From contig NC_089182.1 in assembly GCF_947507565.1 (NCBI RefSeq), positions 3,100,001-3,164,000 on the forward strand: DNA of 64,000 bases, written 5' to 3'. The DNA comes from Oscarella lobularis (Eukaryota > Porifera > Homoscleromorpha > Homosclerophorida > Oscarellidae). Shown piece by piece: positions 50,033 to 60,223 of this stretch (position 1 is its first letter; each line of letters opens with the position of its first letter). The notes below the pieces were generated by a model. That model ran no database searches. It saw nothing but the letters and a program-made list of their open reading frames with translations, and had not been told where the DNA came from. Both the position numbers and the translations under genes were made by a program.

Positions 50033-51937
50033 ATGGATTCCGACGAACACTTTTCCGTCGTCGTTCGTTGCCGACCTTCCCGGACGATGACGTCAAGCGT
50101 GACGTCTCACCTGGGGTTTCAATCGCAATGCCGCGTGGAACTGTCGACGGACGACAATCGAAGCGAGACGCTCGCCTACAACGCCGTCTTCGACTCGACG
50201 ACCGATCAGGCGACGTTCTACAGAAACGCCGTTCGTCCTATCGTGGAGAAGTTTCTCCAGGGCTACAACGGCACGGTGATCGCGTACGGTCCGGCGGGAT
50301 GCGGCAAGACTTACACGCTGACGGGAGGAGCGACGATGGGCGGGCGCGGAGCGGTGCAGAGAGCCGCCGAACAGGTTCTCAATTGCATACGCAAGTCGCG
50401 ATCGAAGTCTCGCGTTGCTGCTAATCTCGTCGTACTCGTCTCCTACGTTCTGGTATTGGATGACGTCGACGGGGGTAAGACTACGGTTTACGATTTGCTC
50501 AATGGTAATGAGAGTCTCGACGTTGTTGCTGACGACGGGGAGATACAGGGCGTGTCGCAGCATCTCGTCAGCGCGTCCGTAAGCGTCGACGCTCTGCTCG
50601 TCGAGGGCGGCGAAAGTCGTGGACGGCTTCGTGACGGCGGCGTCGGTTACACGGTCTTTTTTCTTACGGTGGAGCACGCGGAAATGTCGAATTCGTATGC
50701 GCCTATTAGCGGAACGCTTGCGTTTGTGGACACTGTCGCTTCTGGGTTGGTCGGAGCGGGTTCTGGGGATCGCCGCACGTCTCTTCAGGCGATAGTCAAT
50801 GTTATATGGAAACTAGCCTATGATTCGTCTACGTCTCGTTCCACGACGCCTCTGACGTCAATTTTGCATGAGAGCCTCGGTGGTAATTGCAACACTCTGT
50901 TTGTTTGCAACGTCGAAGACGGGCCGGAGTGCGACGAGACGCGGCACGCTCTTCGCGTCGCACACGCTGCTTCTCGTATTAAAAACACAGCCAATAAACG
51001 CGATTTGGCCGAGCAAGCATTGATGTCTGCGTACATGAAAGAGCTTCGGCAAAAGTATAAGGTAGTGGTCGTTCGGACTAGGGAAGAAAGTCAGAAGGAC
51101 CGTGAGAGTGACAGGCAACGCGAGGAGAACACAGAGAATCAGACTCTAGAGAGTTGTTCCGGTGGGGAAAGTTTGGCTACTCAGGCTGCCAGTGCTCTAG
51201 CTGAAGCTGCTTGCGCGAGTTATGAGGAGGACGAGACTGAAACGGAAAAACAGGACAAGCCGCCCTCACCTAAGAGCGAATCTAAAGAAGGCAGTGTAAA
51301 CGAAGATATTAGGACGGCTGTAGATGACGCTGTGGAAGAATTAATAGGTGTAAAGAAAGAGGATGAAATCGCACCGACTGACACCACTAATCCGACATCA
51401 GCGACTAAACAGGACGACCTGCTAGCCGGTGATTCCCTGTCTTTGCTGCTTAGCTGTTTCGACGCAGAAGAGGAACCTGAGAGCCAAACTAATAAAGACA
51501 ATCTCTCAGGAATTGATAAAGAAGCATCTAAGGTCCAAGACGGCATTGTATCACAGGGTGAGGAGGAAAAAATCAAGCTAAGCCGACGCTCTGACATGTC
51601 AGAAGCTGACATAGAGCATCTTGTTGAACTGATGAGCGAGCCTGGTCGTGGGGTGCCTAGAATATTCCAAGGCGTCCAGAAAGAAGCAAACGTGACTAAA
51701 TCAAAAAGTACGTTCTTTTTAGTCCACGATTTTGAGATCTATTCCCTCAGTTTAGACGCTGACGTAGTTTTATGCAGCGGATCCTCTTTAGTCGATTGGG
51801 TTCAGGCTCGAATCAAAGGAGTAGAATCGTCTCTTGAAGCTCAAACTTTGTGCCAAGAGCTTTTGACGATGGGAATTCTTTCTCATTCGGAAGGATCTAG
51901 GTATAAAGTTGAATGCACACCGACTGAAGTGCTGTAA
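50033..51937 (+). CDS. degenerate kinesin-like motor with C-terminal DEP-like domain
   Basis: It is a single long exon. I chose ATG 50033 ([17 protein letters not shown]) because this is where kinesin homology starts; in-frame ATG 49940 would add 31 residues. The motor-like half (about residues 1-345) has the kinesin order: [10 protein letters not shown], then [20 protein letters not shown] (P-loop), then a segment ending MKELRQKYK as a neck. Switch I (NxxSSRSH) and switch II (DLAGSE) are replaced by [13 protein letters not shown] and [10 protein letters not shown]. The middle is acidic and low complexity. The last 75 residues look like a DEP fold ([29 protein letters not shown]). ATP binding is plausible but coupled motility is doubtful. 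The lack of introns in a region rich in them is unusual. Confidence 0.8.
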   Translation: MDSDEHFSVVVRCRPSRTMTSSVTSHLGFQSQCRVELSTDDNRSETLAYNAVFDSTTDQATFYRNAVRPIVEKFLQGYNGTVIAYGPAGCGKTYTLTGGATMGGRGAVQRAAEQVLNCIRKSRSKSRVAANLVVLVSYVLVLDDVDGGKTTVYDLLNGNESLDVVADDGEIQGVSQHLVSASVSVDALLVEGGESRGRLRDGGVGYTVFFLTVEHAEMSNSYAPISGTLAFVDTVASGLVGAGSGDRRTSLQAIVNVIWKLAYDSSTSRSTTPLTSILHESLGGNCNTLFVCNVEDGPECDETRHALRVAHAASRIKNTANKRDLAEQALMSAYMKELRQKYKVVVVRTREESQKDRESDRQREENTENQTLESCSGGESLATQAASALAEAACASYEEDETETEKQDKPPSPKSESKEGSVNEDIRTAVDDAVEELIGVKKEDEIAPTDTTNPTSATKQDDLLAGDSLSLLLSCFDAEEEPESQTNKDNLSGIDKEASKVQDGIVSQGEEEKIKLSRRSDMSEADIEHLVELMSEPGRGVPRIFQGVQKEANVTKSKSTFFLVHDFEIYSLSLDADVVLCSGSSLVDWVQARIKGVESSLEAQTLCQELLTMGILSHSEGSRYKVECTPTEVL

Positions 51938-51972
51938 ATATTGACTTTAGCGTATTTGCTGGCGCAGCTAGC

Positions 51973-53721
51973 TTGTTTTATTACATTCGTTCTCTCAAGA
52001 AATCAGTCTCTTCTTCATCATCATTAGATAAGGATAATAACGTAGACGAAGAGACGAAGAACGATGACGAGGAGGAGGAGGAGAAAGACAACCTATTTCC
52101 TGAAAAGTCGGAGGAAATTTATGAAGTTCAAGAGACCCGCTCCCAGCCTCTTGATAGCGGCGGTGAAGGCGACCCAAGTGGCGGAGAAGGTGCCCAAACC
52201 GCAACAACGAGCCTAATTTGTTTCATTGGTACTCTGTAGAAAACGACGATGTTGTATTGGGGCAGGAAAACGGAACATATTGGGACCAATGGGAATTTGA
52301 TAACGACGAGTGAGTGGCAGATCTCATTTCTGAAAATGTTAGTGTTGTTTTTGTTTAGATTTGAAAGAGATCACCCGCTACATAAGGCTGCCGCTAAAGG
52401 AGAAAAACCCGGGGTTCTCGAAAACATGATACTGATGTAATCGATTTGATTGAGACCGATTTCTTTAACCGAACTTTACTTTTCAAAGGTGCGGAGTGGA
52501 CGTGAGAGACAAGGAGGGTCGAACACCGTGCATGTACTCCATAATAGAAAATCAGGTGTCCTCTTTCTTGTCAAGCCAGACAATCGAACTAACGAGTGTT
52601 TTCAGCTGAAATGCTTGCAAATTTTTCTTTCATGCAGTGCTGACATTCAGGCCGTTGACGAAGACGGAAATACGCCGTTGCTGTGGGCCGTATATAAAGG
52701 AAACTCGAAGGCTGTCTTACTTCTGCTTCGAGCTGGAGCTTCTGTTGGCTTTCCTGATGCGGAAGTAGGGCGCTGTTTTTTGTCAATATCACAGTTCTTT
52801 ATTATACTTAGGGGCGGTCTGCTATTCACTGGGCGACGCGGTTAGATAGCACAAAGTGTCTTGAGACAATTTTGAAGTAAGCTGCCGAATTAGACGTTGT
52901 TGCTTCTGCGGAAAAGCGTTGCACTAAAGATATGCTACAAAGGATGATGTTAATCAGCAGGATCTCACGCTACTGGCGCCTCTTCACTGGGCGATAGCTG
53001 AGGACAAGGTCGAAATGGTTCGTGTGCTCCTGAGAGGGTAGGGTACGATTTTTATTTAAATATAACCTTATATCTATGCGTTGTGATTACAAGAGGTGCG
53101 GATCCCCTTTTACTTGATTCTGAAGGAAGGACTGTGGTCAACTACTGTATCCTAAAGAATTCTGTCAAGAGCCTAAAGGTTGGTGTAGAGCTGATTTGCA
53201 GCGTTCTATTGTGAGATGAATAGGTTCTGGTTCACCATCAACCTCGGCTAATTTCCCAAGGAGATTCAAATAGTCACTGCCCTTTGCATCTGTCTTGTGC
53301 ACAGGATTCTCGCGACTGCCTTGAAGTATTGCTGACAGAGGCTGGTTTGTGTGACAAGCTTAATTCATAGTCACAATCTAAGCTCCAGCTTTTTCTAGCT
53401 GCAAGAAAAATTGACATAAACTGTACTGACTCGACTTTAGCTACTCCTCTGCACTGGGCTGCACTAAGCAACAAAGCTCAGCACATTGAAGTAGCAGTAC
53501 ACAATTCTCACTGGCTGAAGAATAATCCTGGGTTTGTTTGTGTTTAGCGTTTGCTTTACTATGGTGCTGATGCACATCTAAAGGATTCTCGGGGATGTAC
53601 GTCTTTGGATTACGCAGCAATGAAGAACTACGCCGAATGTAAGAGAGTCCTTACTTTGAACAAATCAAACGAAAACGTACAGTCCTCAAATCGAAAAAGT
53701 TCAGCATGCACCCTTTTATGA
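51973..53721 (+). CDS. ankyrin-repeat protein
   Basis: Exons read by frame and splice signals carry ankyrin units: DHPLHKAAAKGE (52360), CGVDVRDKEGRTPCMYSI (52490), DGNTPLLWAVYKGNSKAV (52670), GRSAIHWATRLDS (52810), LTLLAPLHWAIAEDKVEMV (52960), GRTVVNYCILKNS (53125), HCPLHLSCAQDSRDCLEVLL (53277), ATPLHWAALSNKAQHIEV (53440) and GCTSLDYAAMKNYAECKRVL (53590). The stop is at 53719-53721. The 5' end is unclear: an acidic Ser/Glu-rich frame at 51973-52230 and WDQWEFDNDE at 52280 probably belong to the gene, but I could not join them in one frame. I cannot tell the binding partner. Its final exon is duplicated at 55736. Confidence 0.72.
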
Positions 53722-53784
53722 AACACCCCCAAAATCTTAGGTTAGCGTTTAGATTTTGCTTGACATCCACCTATCCCACCCAAA

Positions 53785-53793
53785 TATATAAAG
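53785..53793 (+). promoter_or_regulatory. TATA-like box upstream of cysteine-rich paralog A
   Basis: TATATAAAG lies about 135 bases before the start codon at 53925, inside the 3' flank of the ankyrin gene. In unit 2 the matching region has diverged and lacks this exact box. Confidence 0.4.
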
Positions 53794-53924
53794 CAAACCT
53801 TGAATCAAACAATAGCGGGAACTTATAAGAGAGGTCAGCAAACAGGTCAGCGTTTCCTGGAAGAGGAAGTGAGGTCAGCAAATCGGCATTTCCTAGGAGA
53901 GGAAGTGAGCAAACTGGTCAAAGA

Positions 53925-55559
53925 ATGCGTTTCCTTCTCGTTCCTATTCTCGTCATCGTAAGCGTTGGCAGGTCGTCGAGCTTCTGCCCCAAGGGTTGCT
54001 GCTGTCCATACGACGGCGCCACGGCCGCCTTCAAAGACGAACCCTCCTACATCCAAATGACTTACATTCCTCGAAAAGACTCCAACTGTTTCGACGTTCC
54101 AGGACATTCGTACGGTTTTATCTGCCCGAAAACGAGCCCCACGACGTGCACAGCATCGGGAGCGTCCATCAACGGCGCATCGCACGACGTCAGCGTAACG
54201 CAACAAGGCAATAGCGTTCAAATCAATTTCTTTTCGGGATGCTCGGTCACTCTGTACTGCGACGAAAATGACTGCATGAACTCGAATCAGTGGCAAGGAG
54301 TGTACGCAGGAACCGAGCCAAGAACGTCGCCCCTCTGGCCATGGGCCTCCCAACGCCAACCGGAGTGCAAATCGTCAGACTGTTCAACGTGTTGTCCCCA
54401 AAGTCTTATCGACGTCGTGCAAGTGAACGAAACGCTAGTTGAAATGCGTTACATAGCCAAGTGCAAAGAGGAACAACGTCGTTACTTCCTCGCCACGTGC
54501 GACGTCGTTTCCGGAGGCAATTTGCAGTGTACTGTCAACGGTTCGTCGTTTAATCTGACTCGTTACGTCGATCAGAAAGTCCTGATGACGTTTCCCGGAA
54601 GTGGTCAATGTGATGCCGCTATGAAGTGCGTCGCCGACTCGTGCACTTCCGCTTGGGCCGGTAAATACACGCTCATCGAAGGCGATCCGTTTAGCAAGTG
54701 TCCCGAAAGCGAATGCTGTTGCCCTTCGAGCGGAGACGTCGCGTATAAATTGGGACCTCCAACTGTAATTAATGGAAAAAGCGCAATTATGATCAACTTC
54801 ATTCACAGTTCAACGGCCAATTGTCTTCTGTATCGCAAAATGTTTGGCTATAGCGGTTCAAGTATATCGATGCTTTGCTTTCTGCTTATTCCGCGCGTGA
54901 TGGACTGCCGAACAACGGATTTCACTAATGGTCTCTTATTCAACTACAGAATGATCAAGTCAGGCCAGTCAATCGACGTGTCTGAAGGAGATTCGTGTCG
55001 TTATACGATTTACTGCAAGGGTGGGTCATGCCTAAAATCGAGCATTTGGGAAGGAGAATATTCAACGAAACCAACCGATACAGTTGTGTCACCGACAACA
55101 AAAGTGGTTTTACCAACAGCTTCCATCTTTCCCTCGTGGCCCTATTCAAGTGGACCCTCGTGTGATGTATCAAAGTGCTGCTGCATTGAGCAAGTGGCCA
55201 TATTAGACAAAATTCAAAACGAGAGACGAGGCATACGCTTTCAAGTCACCAAGTGGGGCGCATCTCAGTCAAGTTGCAATGAAGTTGACAACGGAGAATG
55301 CTGGATTGATTCAAACCGTTGCGTGGCGTCTTTAGGAAGTGTAACTGTCACTTTTGTCAGGTACGCGAACGACAAGCTGACCATTTCGACGGGAAGCGGC
55401 GAAAGTTGCACTGCCGCTTTTGAATGTCGAGATGAATTGTCGTGTCCCTTTTGGAAGGAAGCTTGGGTTGGAGACTTTCGCGCTGTGGGCGGAGCTACAG
55501 GACTGGGCCTATCTGTTCTCTCCATGATAGCTTTTATCATTGCGCACACGTTGGCGTAA
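53925..55559 (+). CDS. secreted four-module cysteine-rich protein, predicted GPI-anchored (paralog A)
   Basis: An intronless frame of 544 residues starts with a signal peptide (MRFLLVPILVIVSVGRSSS) and ends with a hydrophobic tail (GLSVLSMIAFIIAHTLA) without basic residues after it, typical of GPI attachment. Between them are four modules of about 115-130 residues. Each opens with a Cys cluster (CPKGCCCP, CSTCCP, CPESECCCP, CDVSKCCC). Each has mid-module cysteines after a V-x-I-x-F or equivalent strand. Each closes C...W-x-G-x-[YF] (WQGVYAG, WAGKYTL, WEGEYS, WVGDF). Potential N-glycosylation sites are present. I recognise no known family. An AATAAA lies at 55612. Paralog B (56047) is a near copy. 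A surface or mucus protein is plausible. Confidence 0.85.
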   Translation: MRFLLVPILVIVSVGRSSSFCPKGCCCPYDGATAAFKDEPSYIQMTYIPRKDSNCFDVPGHSYGFICPKTSPTTCTASGASINGASHDVSVTQQGNSVQINFFSGCSVTLYCDENDCMNSNQWQGVYAGTEPRTSPLWPWASQRQPECKSSDCSTCCPQSLIDVVQVNETLVEMRYIAKCKEEQRRYFLATCDVVSGGNLQCTVNGSSFNLTRYVDQKVLMTFPGSGQCDAAMKCVADSCTSAWAGKYTLIEGDPFSKCPESECCCPSSGDVAYKLGPPTVINGKSAIMINFIHSSTANCLLYRKMFGYSGSSISMLCFLLIPRVMDCRTTDFTNGLLFNYRMIKSGQSIDVSEGDSCRYTIYCKGGSCLKSSIWEGEYSTKPTDTVVSPTTKVVLPTASIFPSWPYSSGPSCDVSKCCCIEQVAILDKIQNERRGIRFQVTKWGASQSSCNEVDNGECWIDSNRCVASLGSVTVTFVRYANDKLTISTGSGESCTAAFECRDELSCPFWKEAWVGDFRAVGGATGLGLSVLSMIAFIIAHTLA

Positions 55560-55735
55560 GGCGCGTTTTAATTCTGCACTGGAAAACGTGCTTCTGCTGC
55601 CGCATTCTTGGAATAAAATGCAATGCCGTTAAAACATATCACGTGTAGCCCTCGTGTAGCCAGCCGACACCCGCCCATTGCTCTAGCGCGCGCACGTGAG
55701 AAAACAAAATGGCGATAATCCTGGGTTTGTTTGTG

Positions 55736-55960
55736 TTTAGCGTTTGCTTCACTGTGGTGCTGATCCACATCTAAAGGATTCTCGAGGATGTACGTCTTTG
55801 GATTACGCAGCAATGAAGAACTACCACGAATGTAAGAGAGTTCTTACTTTGAACAAATCAAACGAAAAACGTACAGTCCTCAAATCGAAAAAGTTCAGCA
55901 TGCACCCTTTTATAAAACACCCCCAAAGTCTTACCGGTACCTTAGATTATTATGCTCATA
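55736..55960 (+). pseudogene. duplicated last ankyrin exon, isolated and frameshifted
   Basis: The sequence encodes GCTSLDYAAMKNYHECKRVL, matching the final exon of the ankyrin gene at 53550-53721. The acceptor site TTTAG is kept, but no upstream ankyrin exons lie nearby. An extra A in the run GAAAAACG at 55864 changes the tail from that of the parent and removes its stop. It is best seen as a fragment carried along with paralog B, unless the parent transcript can splice to it as an alternative last exon. Confidence 0.75.
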
Positions 55961-56046
55961 AATCAAACGGGTCTATCTATCCGGGAACGAAAAGTTCATA
56001 CCAGAGAGGAAGTGGGTCAGCCTGAGGTCAAAGCGTTTCCTTCGGA

Positions 56047-57711
56047 ATGCGTTTCCTTCTCGTTCCTATTCTCGTCATCATAAGCGTTGGCAGGTCGTCG
56101 AGCGCCTGCCCCAAGGGTTGCTGCTGTCCATACGACGGCGTCACGGCCGCCTTGAAAGACGAACCCTCCCACATCCAAATGACATACATTCCTCGAAAAG
56201 ACTCCAACTGTTTCGACGTTCCAGGACATTCGTACGGCTTTATCTGCCAAAAAACGAGCTCCACGACGTGCACAACATCGGGAGCGTCCATCAACGGCGC
56301 ATCGCATGACGTCAACATAACGCGAAAAGACAATACCGTTCAAATCGACTTCTTTACGGGATGCTCGATCACTCTGTACTGCGACGATAAGGACTGCATG
56401 GACTCGAATCAGTGGCAAGGAGTGTACGCAGGAACCGAGCCAAGAACGTCGCCTCTCTGGCCCTCCCAACGCCAACCGGAGTGCAAATCGTCAGACTGTC
56501 CAACGTGCTGTCCCCAAAGTCTTATCGACGTCGTGCAAGTGAACGAAACGCTAGTTGAAATGCGTTACGTGGCCAAGTGCGGCGGTGCGGAACAACGTCG
56601 TTACATCGTCGCCACGTGCGACGTCGTTTCCGGAGGCAATTTGCAGTGTACTGTCAACGGTTCGTCGTTTAATCTGACTCGTTACGTCGATCAGAAAGTC
56701 CTGATGACGTTTCCCAGAAGTGGTCAATGTGATGCCGCTATGAAGTGCGTCGCCGACTCGTGCACTTCCGCTTGGGCCGGCAAATACACGCTCATCGAAG
56801 GCGATACGAGATTCGTCTTTAGCAAGTGTCCCGAAAGCGAATGCTGTTGCCCTTCGAGCGGAGACGTCACGTATAAATTGGGACCTCCAACTGTAATTAA
56901 TGGAAAAAGCGCAATTATGATCAACTTCACTCACAGTTCAACGGCCAATTGTCTTCTGTATCGCAAAATGTTCGCCTATAGCGGTTCAAGTATATCGATG
57001 TTTTGCTTTCTGCTTAAACCCGGTGTAATGGACTGTCAAGCAACGGATTTCACTAATGGTCTCTTATTCGATTACAGAATGATCAAGTCAGGCCGACTAA
57101 TCGACGTGTCTGAAGGAGATTCGTGTCGTTATACGATTTACTGCAAGGGTGGGTCGTGCTTACAATCGAGCGTTTGGGAAGGCGAATATTGGACAAAGCC
57201 AACATATATAGTCGTGTCACCAACGAAAGTCGTGTCACCAACAGCTTCCGTCTTTCCCTCGTGGCCCTATTCAAGTGGACCCTCGTGTGATGCATCAAAG
57301 TGCTGCTGCATTGAGCAAGTGGAGATAGCAGATAAAATTCAAAACGAAAGACGAGGCATACGCTTTCAAGTCACCAAGTGGGGCGCATCTCAGTCACGTT
57401 GCAATGACATTGACAGCGGAGAATGCTGGATCGATTCGAACCGTTGCGTGGCGTCTTTAGCAAGTGGAACTGTAACTTTTGCTAGGTACGCTAACGACAA
57501 GCTAACCATTTCGACTGGAAGCAGCGACAGTTGCACTGCCGCTTTTGAATGTCGAGATGAATTGTCGTGCCCCTTTTGGAAGAAAGAGTGGGTTGGAGAC
57601 TTTCGCGCTGTGGGCACTGGCGTGACTGAAGAGCCAACTGGTGGAGCTGCAGGACTGGGCCTATCTGTTCTCACCATGATAGCTTTTATTATTGCGCACA
57701 CGTTGGCGTAA
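56047..57711 (+). CDS. secreted four-module cysteine-rich protein, predicted GPI-anchored (paralog B)
   Basis: The intronless 554-residue product is nearly the same as paralog A (53925) in length, signal peptide (MRFLLVPILVIISVGRSSS), four cysteine modules and hydrophobic tail. Differences cluster in the loops: module 1 has NITRKDNTVQIDFF for SVTQQGNSVQINFF, and a linker before the tail gains GTGVTEEPTGGAA. Cysteines are conserved throughout, so selection for the fold is likely. An AATAAA at 57765 follows in the same context as in A. The gene has no introns though its neighbours have many. Confidence 0.85.
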   Translation: MRFLLVPILVIISVGRSSSACPKGCCCPYDGVTAALKDEPSHIQMTYIPRKDSNCFDVPGHSYGFICQKTSSTTCTTSGASINGASHDVNITRKDNTVQIDFFTGCSITLYCDDKDCMDSNQWQGVYAGTEPRTSPLWPSQRQPECKSSDCPTCCPQSLIDVVQVNETLVEMRYVAKCGGAEQRRYIVATCDVVSGGNLQCTVNGSSFNLTRYVDQKVLMTFPRSGQCDAAMKCVADSCTSAWAGKYTLIEGDTRFVFSKCPESECCCPSSGDVTYKLGPPTVINGKSAIMINFTHSSTANCLLYRKMFAYSGSSISMFCFLLKPGVMDCQATDFTNGLLFDYRMIKSGRLIDVSEGDSCRYTIYCKGGSCLQSSVWEGEYWTKPTYIVVSPTKVVSPTASVFPSWPYSSGPSCDASKCCCIEQVEIADKIQNERRGIRFQVTKWGASQSRCNDIDSGECWIDSNRCVASLASGTVTFARYANDKLTISTGSSDSCTAAFECRDELSCPFWKKEWVGDFRAVGTGVTEEPTGGAAGLGLSVLTMIAFIIAHTLA

Positions 57712-57868
57712 GGCGCGTTTAGTTCTTCACTGGAAAGCGTGCTTCTGCTGCCGCATTCTTGGAATAAAATGCAATGCTGTTTCTCACGTGTAGCCCACGC
57801 CCGCCCGGACTAGCGCGCACACGTGAGAAAACAAAATGGCGTCCTCCTTTTAGGACTTGTTCTTCTAC

Positions 57869-60126
57869 ATGTCGGGACAGCTCGAATGGAAAGCGTGCAG
57901 CCCAGCAGGGCAATGCCCATCGAAAAGGTTACCCGATAGACCCTGATCGATGTAAGAGCGACGTCTCCTCGCGCTAGAATGGGCGCATCTCTCGCTCTCG
58001 TCGGATCGACGGCCTATCTATTCGGCGGTTCGCTTGCAGGAGACGAAACGGTATACTTCAACGACATGCACAGTCTCTATCGTAAGGTCCACGAAGGAAA
58101 AGAGCGATGATTGTCACTAATAAACTGCCCTGACCCTAAAGTGAACACCGAATCTCTCGAATGGGTTCGAGTCGAGCCAAAAGGAGTGCTTCCATGTCGG
58201 CGAGAAGGCCACGCCCTCGTGTACAGTAGACTCTTTTGTAGCAATCGCGAAACGACGTTTCTTTAATTTGCAGTGAGAGTGGCGGCTTTCTTTATCTATT
58301 CGGAGGCTTCGACGCGTCCGATGCGGACATATGTTTGCCGGGCGTCTACTCCTTCGATCCAAGTACGTTTCTAGACCCGATCGCCTATCGACTCAGCGCG
58401 GGATCCGTTTTTAGCCGATGGGGGAGAGTTCGAGACGCTGTCAACAGACGGCGAAGAGCCGAAAGCGCTAAATTCGAGCACAGCGTCCATACGCCAGTGT
58501 CTCTACGTATTCGGCGGAATCGTGGAGGGAGCGGCGACGAATACGCTTCACATGTTTCACATTGGTGTGCAGCACTTGGGCGGGATAGGGGGCGGGGTCC
58601 GTGATTTTTTTTTGGCTCCCACAGATACGAAGAAGTGGACTTTGTTGAATGCGTCGGGTGAAATTCCCGAGGCGCGAGGTGACCACTCTTGCGCTTCGTC
58701 TGGAACGAAGCTCTTCGTCTTCGGAGGCTCGCTCGGCGAGAATAGCTTTTTGAATTCTTTATATTGTCTGGAGACAGGTATGGAAAGACGAAGAGGTACC
58801 CACCCGTACGAGGGTTTATATAGCCACGTTGACTTGGAGCAAACTTTTGCCACCCGAAAATCCACATCAACGCGAATTTAGCTCCCTCTGTTCTCACGGG
58901 CTTAAGGTGTTTGATACTATGAGTAACGTAGAACGCTGTCTCTACGGATTTCACATAGAACTTGTACCTTTTTGGCGGCACAAATATGGTCGATGAGACG
59001 GAAATGGCCTTTAATGACGTCCACCGTTTTGACTTGGACGGTTATTGGACACAATTCGTTTCCGCCAGCCAGAACAAAAATTCATTTTAGAGACTACTTG
59101 GACCCTTGTGTCCACCGGCGACGAGGTTCCGGAGGTGCGATTTGGTCACGCGGCAACGTGCTGGAGAAATCAGGTAGGCAGTTTAGTTTAGCTGGGGGCA
59201 TCGATGAACGATTGATTCAGATGCTGGTCTTTGGAGGAATGAATAACGAAAACGATTTTGCTGACCTTTGGATACTAACTCTACCAAGTAGAATAGATCT
59301 CCTTAGATGTACTGCATGATGCTACTTTGAAATTTTTTAGGCGACGGCGACGTCTCTTCGTAAGTATGGGGAAGAGGAGGCGAGTTCTCTTCTAGCGCAT
59401 AGTTTCTGCGTTAAGGTTTAAGCCAACGGCTTCGCTTACGGCTCACTATGATCTATCAGCTCCTATTCCCGCGCCAAGGCGACGCGTACCGGTTCCAGCT
59501 CCCAAGGTGCCGTTCACTTCATTGTGTTGACGTGCTCGTGCATTTGGGGGGTTGTCTTAGGCTGTACCAGCGCGAGGCTTTGAGGAACAGAAGACGAAGT
59601 TGACCAAGCAGATAGCGGAAATGTATGATGAGCTTCGGGATAAATTTCTACAGCTTGACAAGTAGGATATCGTCACCGTAACGCCGAGACGTTTAATTTT
59701 GTTTTGCGCAAAGGGAGAAGGAAAAGCTGAGAGTTGAACGCGAGGCATTCGAAGAGGAGAAGACAGGTTACGAGGAGTTGTATTTGAAGCAGCAGAAAGT
59801 ATCAATCAAACGGCCTATAGAAAATATATATTTAAAAAGGCATACCTGTCGTAATTAGGAGCTCAAAGAAATGTTCGAACAACACAAAATCCAGAACGAG
59901 GAATGGATTCACAAGATGAGAAAAGAGAACGACAAAGAAAAGAAATGGATAGCCGAAGAAAAGGTAAGAACGAGACAATAGAGACAGTACCAACATTCTT
60001 TTTTTCCTTTCAAAGGCTCGTTGGGAAGCGGCACACGAAAAGCTGACAAAGGAGCGAGAAATCTTCGATCAGAAGTCAACCAAAATAGATGCTCTCATGA
60101 AACAATTTCAAGGCATCAGCTCGTAG
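57869..60126 (+). CDS. kelch-repeat protein with C-terminal coiled coil
   Basis: The start at 57869 (MSGQLEWKACSPAGQ) is chosen because splicing at AAAAG|GTTACC to 57978 yields a kelch unit, SKRMGASLALVGSTAYLFGG. Further kelch blades follow: GHALVYS with GGFLYLFGGFDASD (58210-58300), QCLYVFGGIVEGA (58490), DTKKWTLLNASGEIPEARGD with TKLFVFGGSLGEN (58620-58750), LYLFGGTNMVDETEM (58970) and MLVFGGMNNENDFADLW (59220). After 59570 the exons encode a coiled coil (EMYDELRDKFLQLDK, REIFDQKSTKIDALMKQ) that ends at the stop. The layout resembles kelch proteins of the RABEPK/KLHDC type with an added coil. The propeller would bind protein partners. Partner and location are unknown. Confidence 0.82.
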
Positions 60127-60223
60127 GAGAATCCGAAGCCGCGTCGACATGGTTTTATGTGAATTGTATTCGTACTCTTAATGCACGTGCGTTTTTTCTA
60201 GTACTTATTTTTTACACAGCATC

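Larger units (their letters stand above)
53521..55712 (+). repeat. tandem segmental duplication, unit 1
   Basis: The unit starts in the intron before the last ankyrin exon (AATCCTGGGTTTGTTTGTGT). It runs through that exon and an intronless cysteine-rich gene to its 3' flank (CACGTGAGAAAACAAAATGG at 55692). The next unit starts at 55713 with the same sequence. The two units differ by substitutions and small indels. Confidence 0.9.
55713..57838 (+). repeat. tandem segmental duplication, unit 2
   Basis: This copy begins GATAATCCTGGGTTTGTTTG, as unit 1 does at 53521. It ends CACGTGAGAAAACAAAATGG at about 57838, where the homology to the end of unit 1 stops. It contains the broken ankyrin exon and paralog B. 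The head-to-tail order and shared borders suggest unequal crossing-over. Confidence 0.88.
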
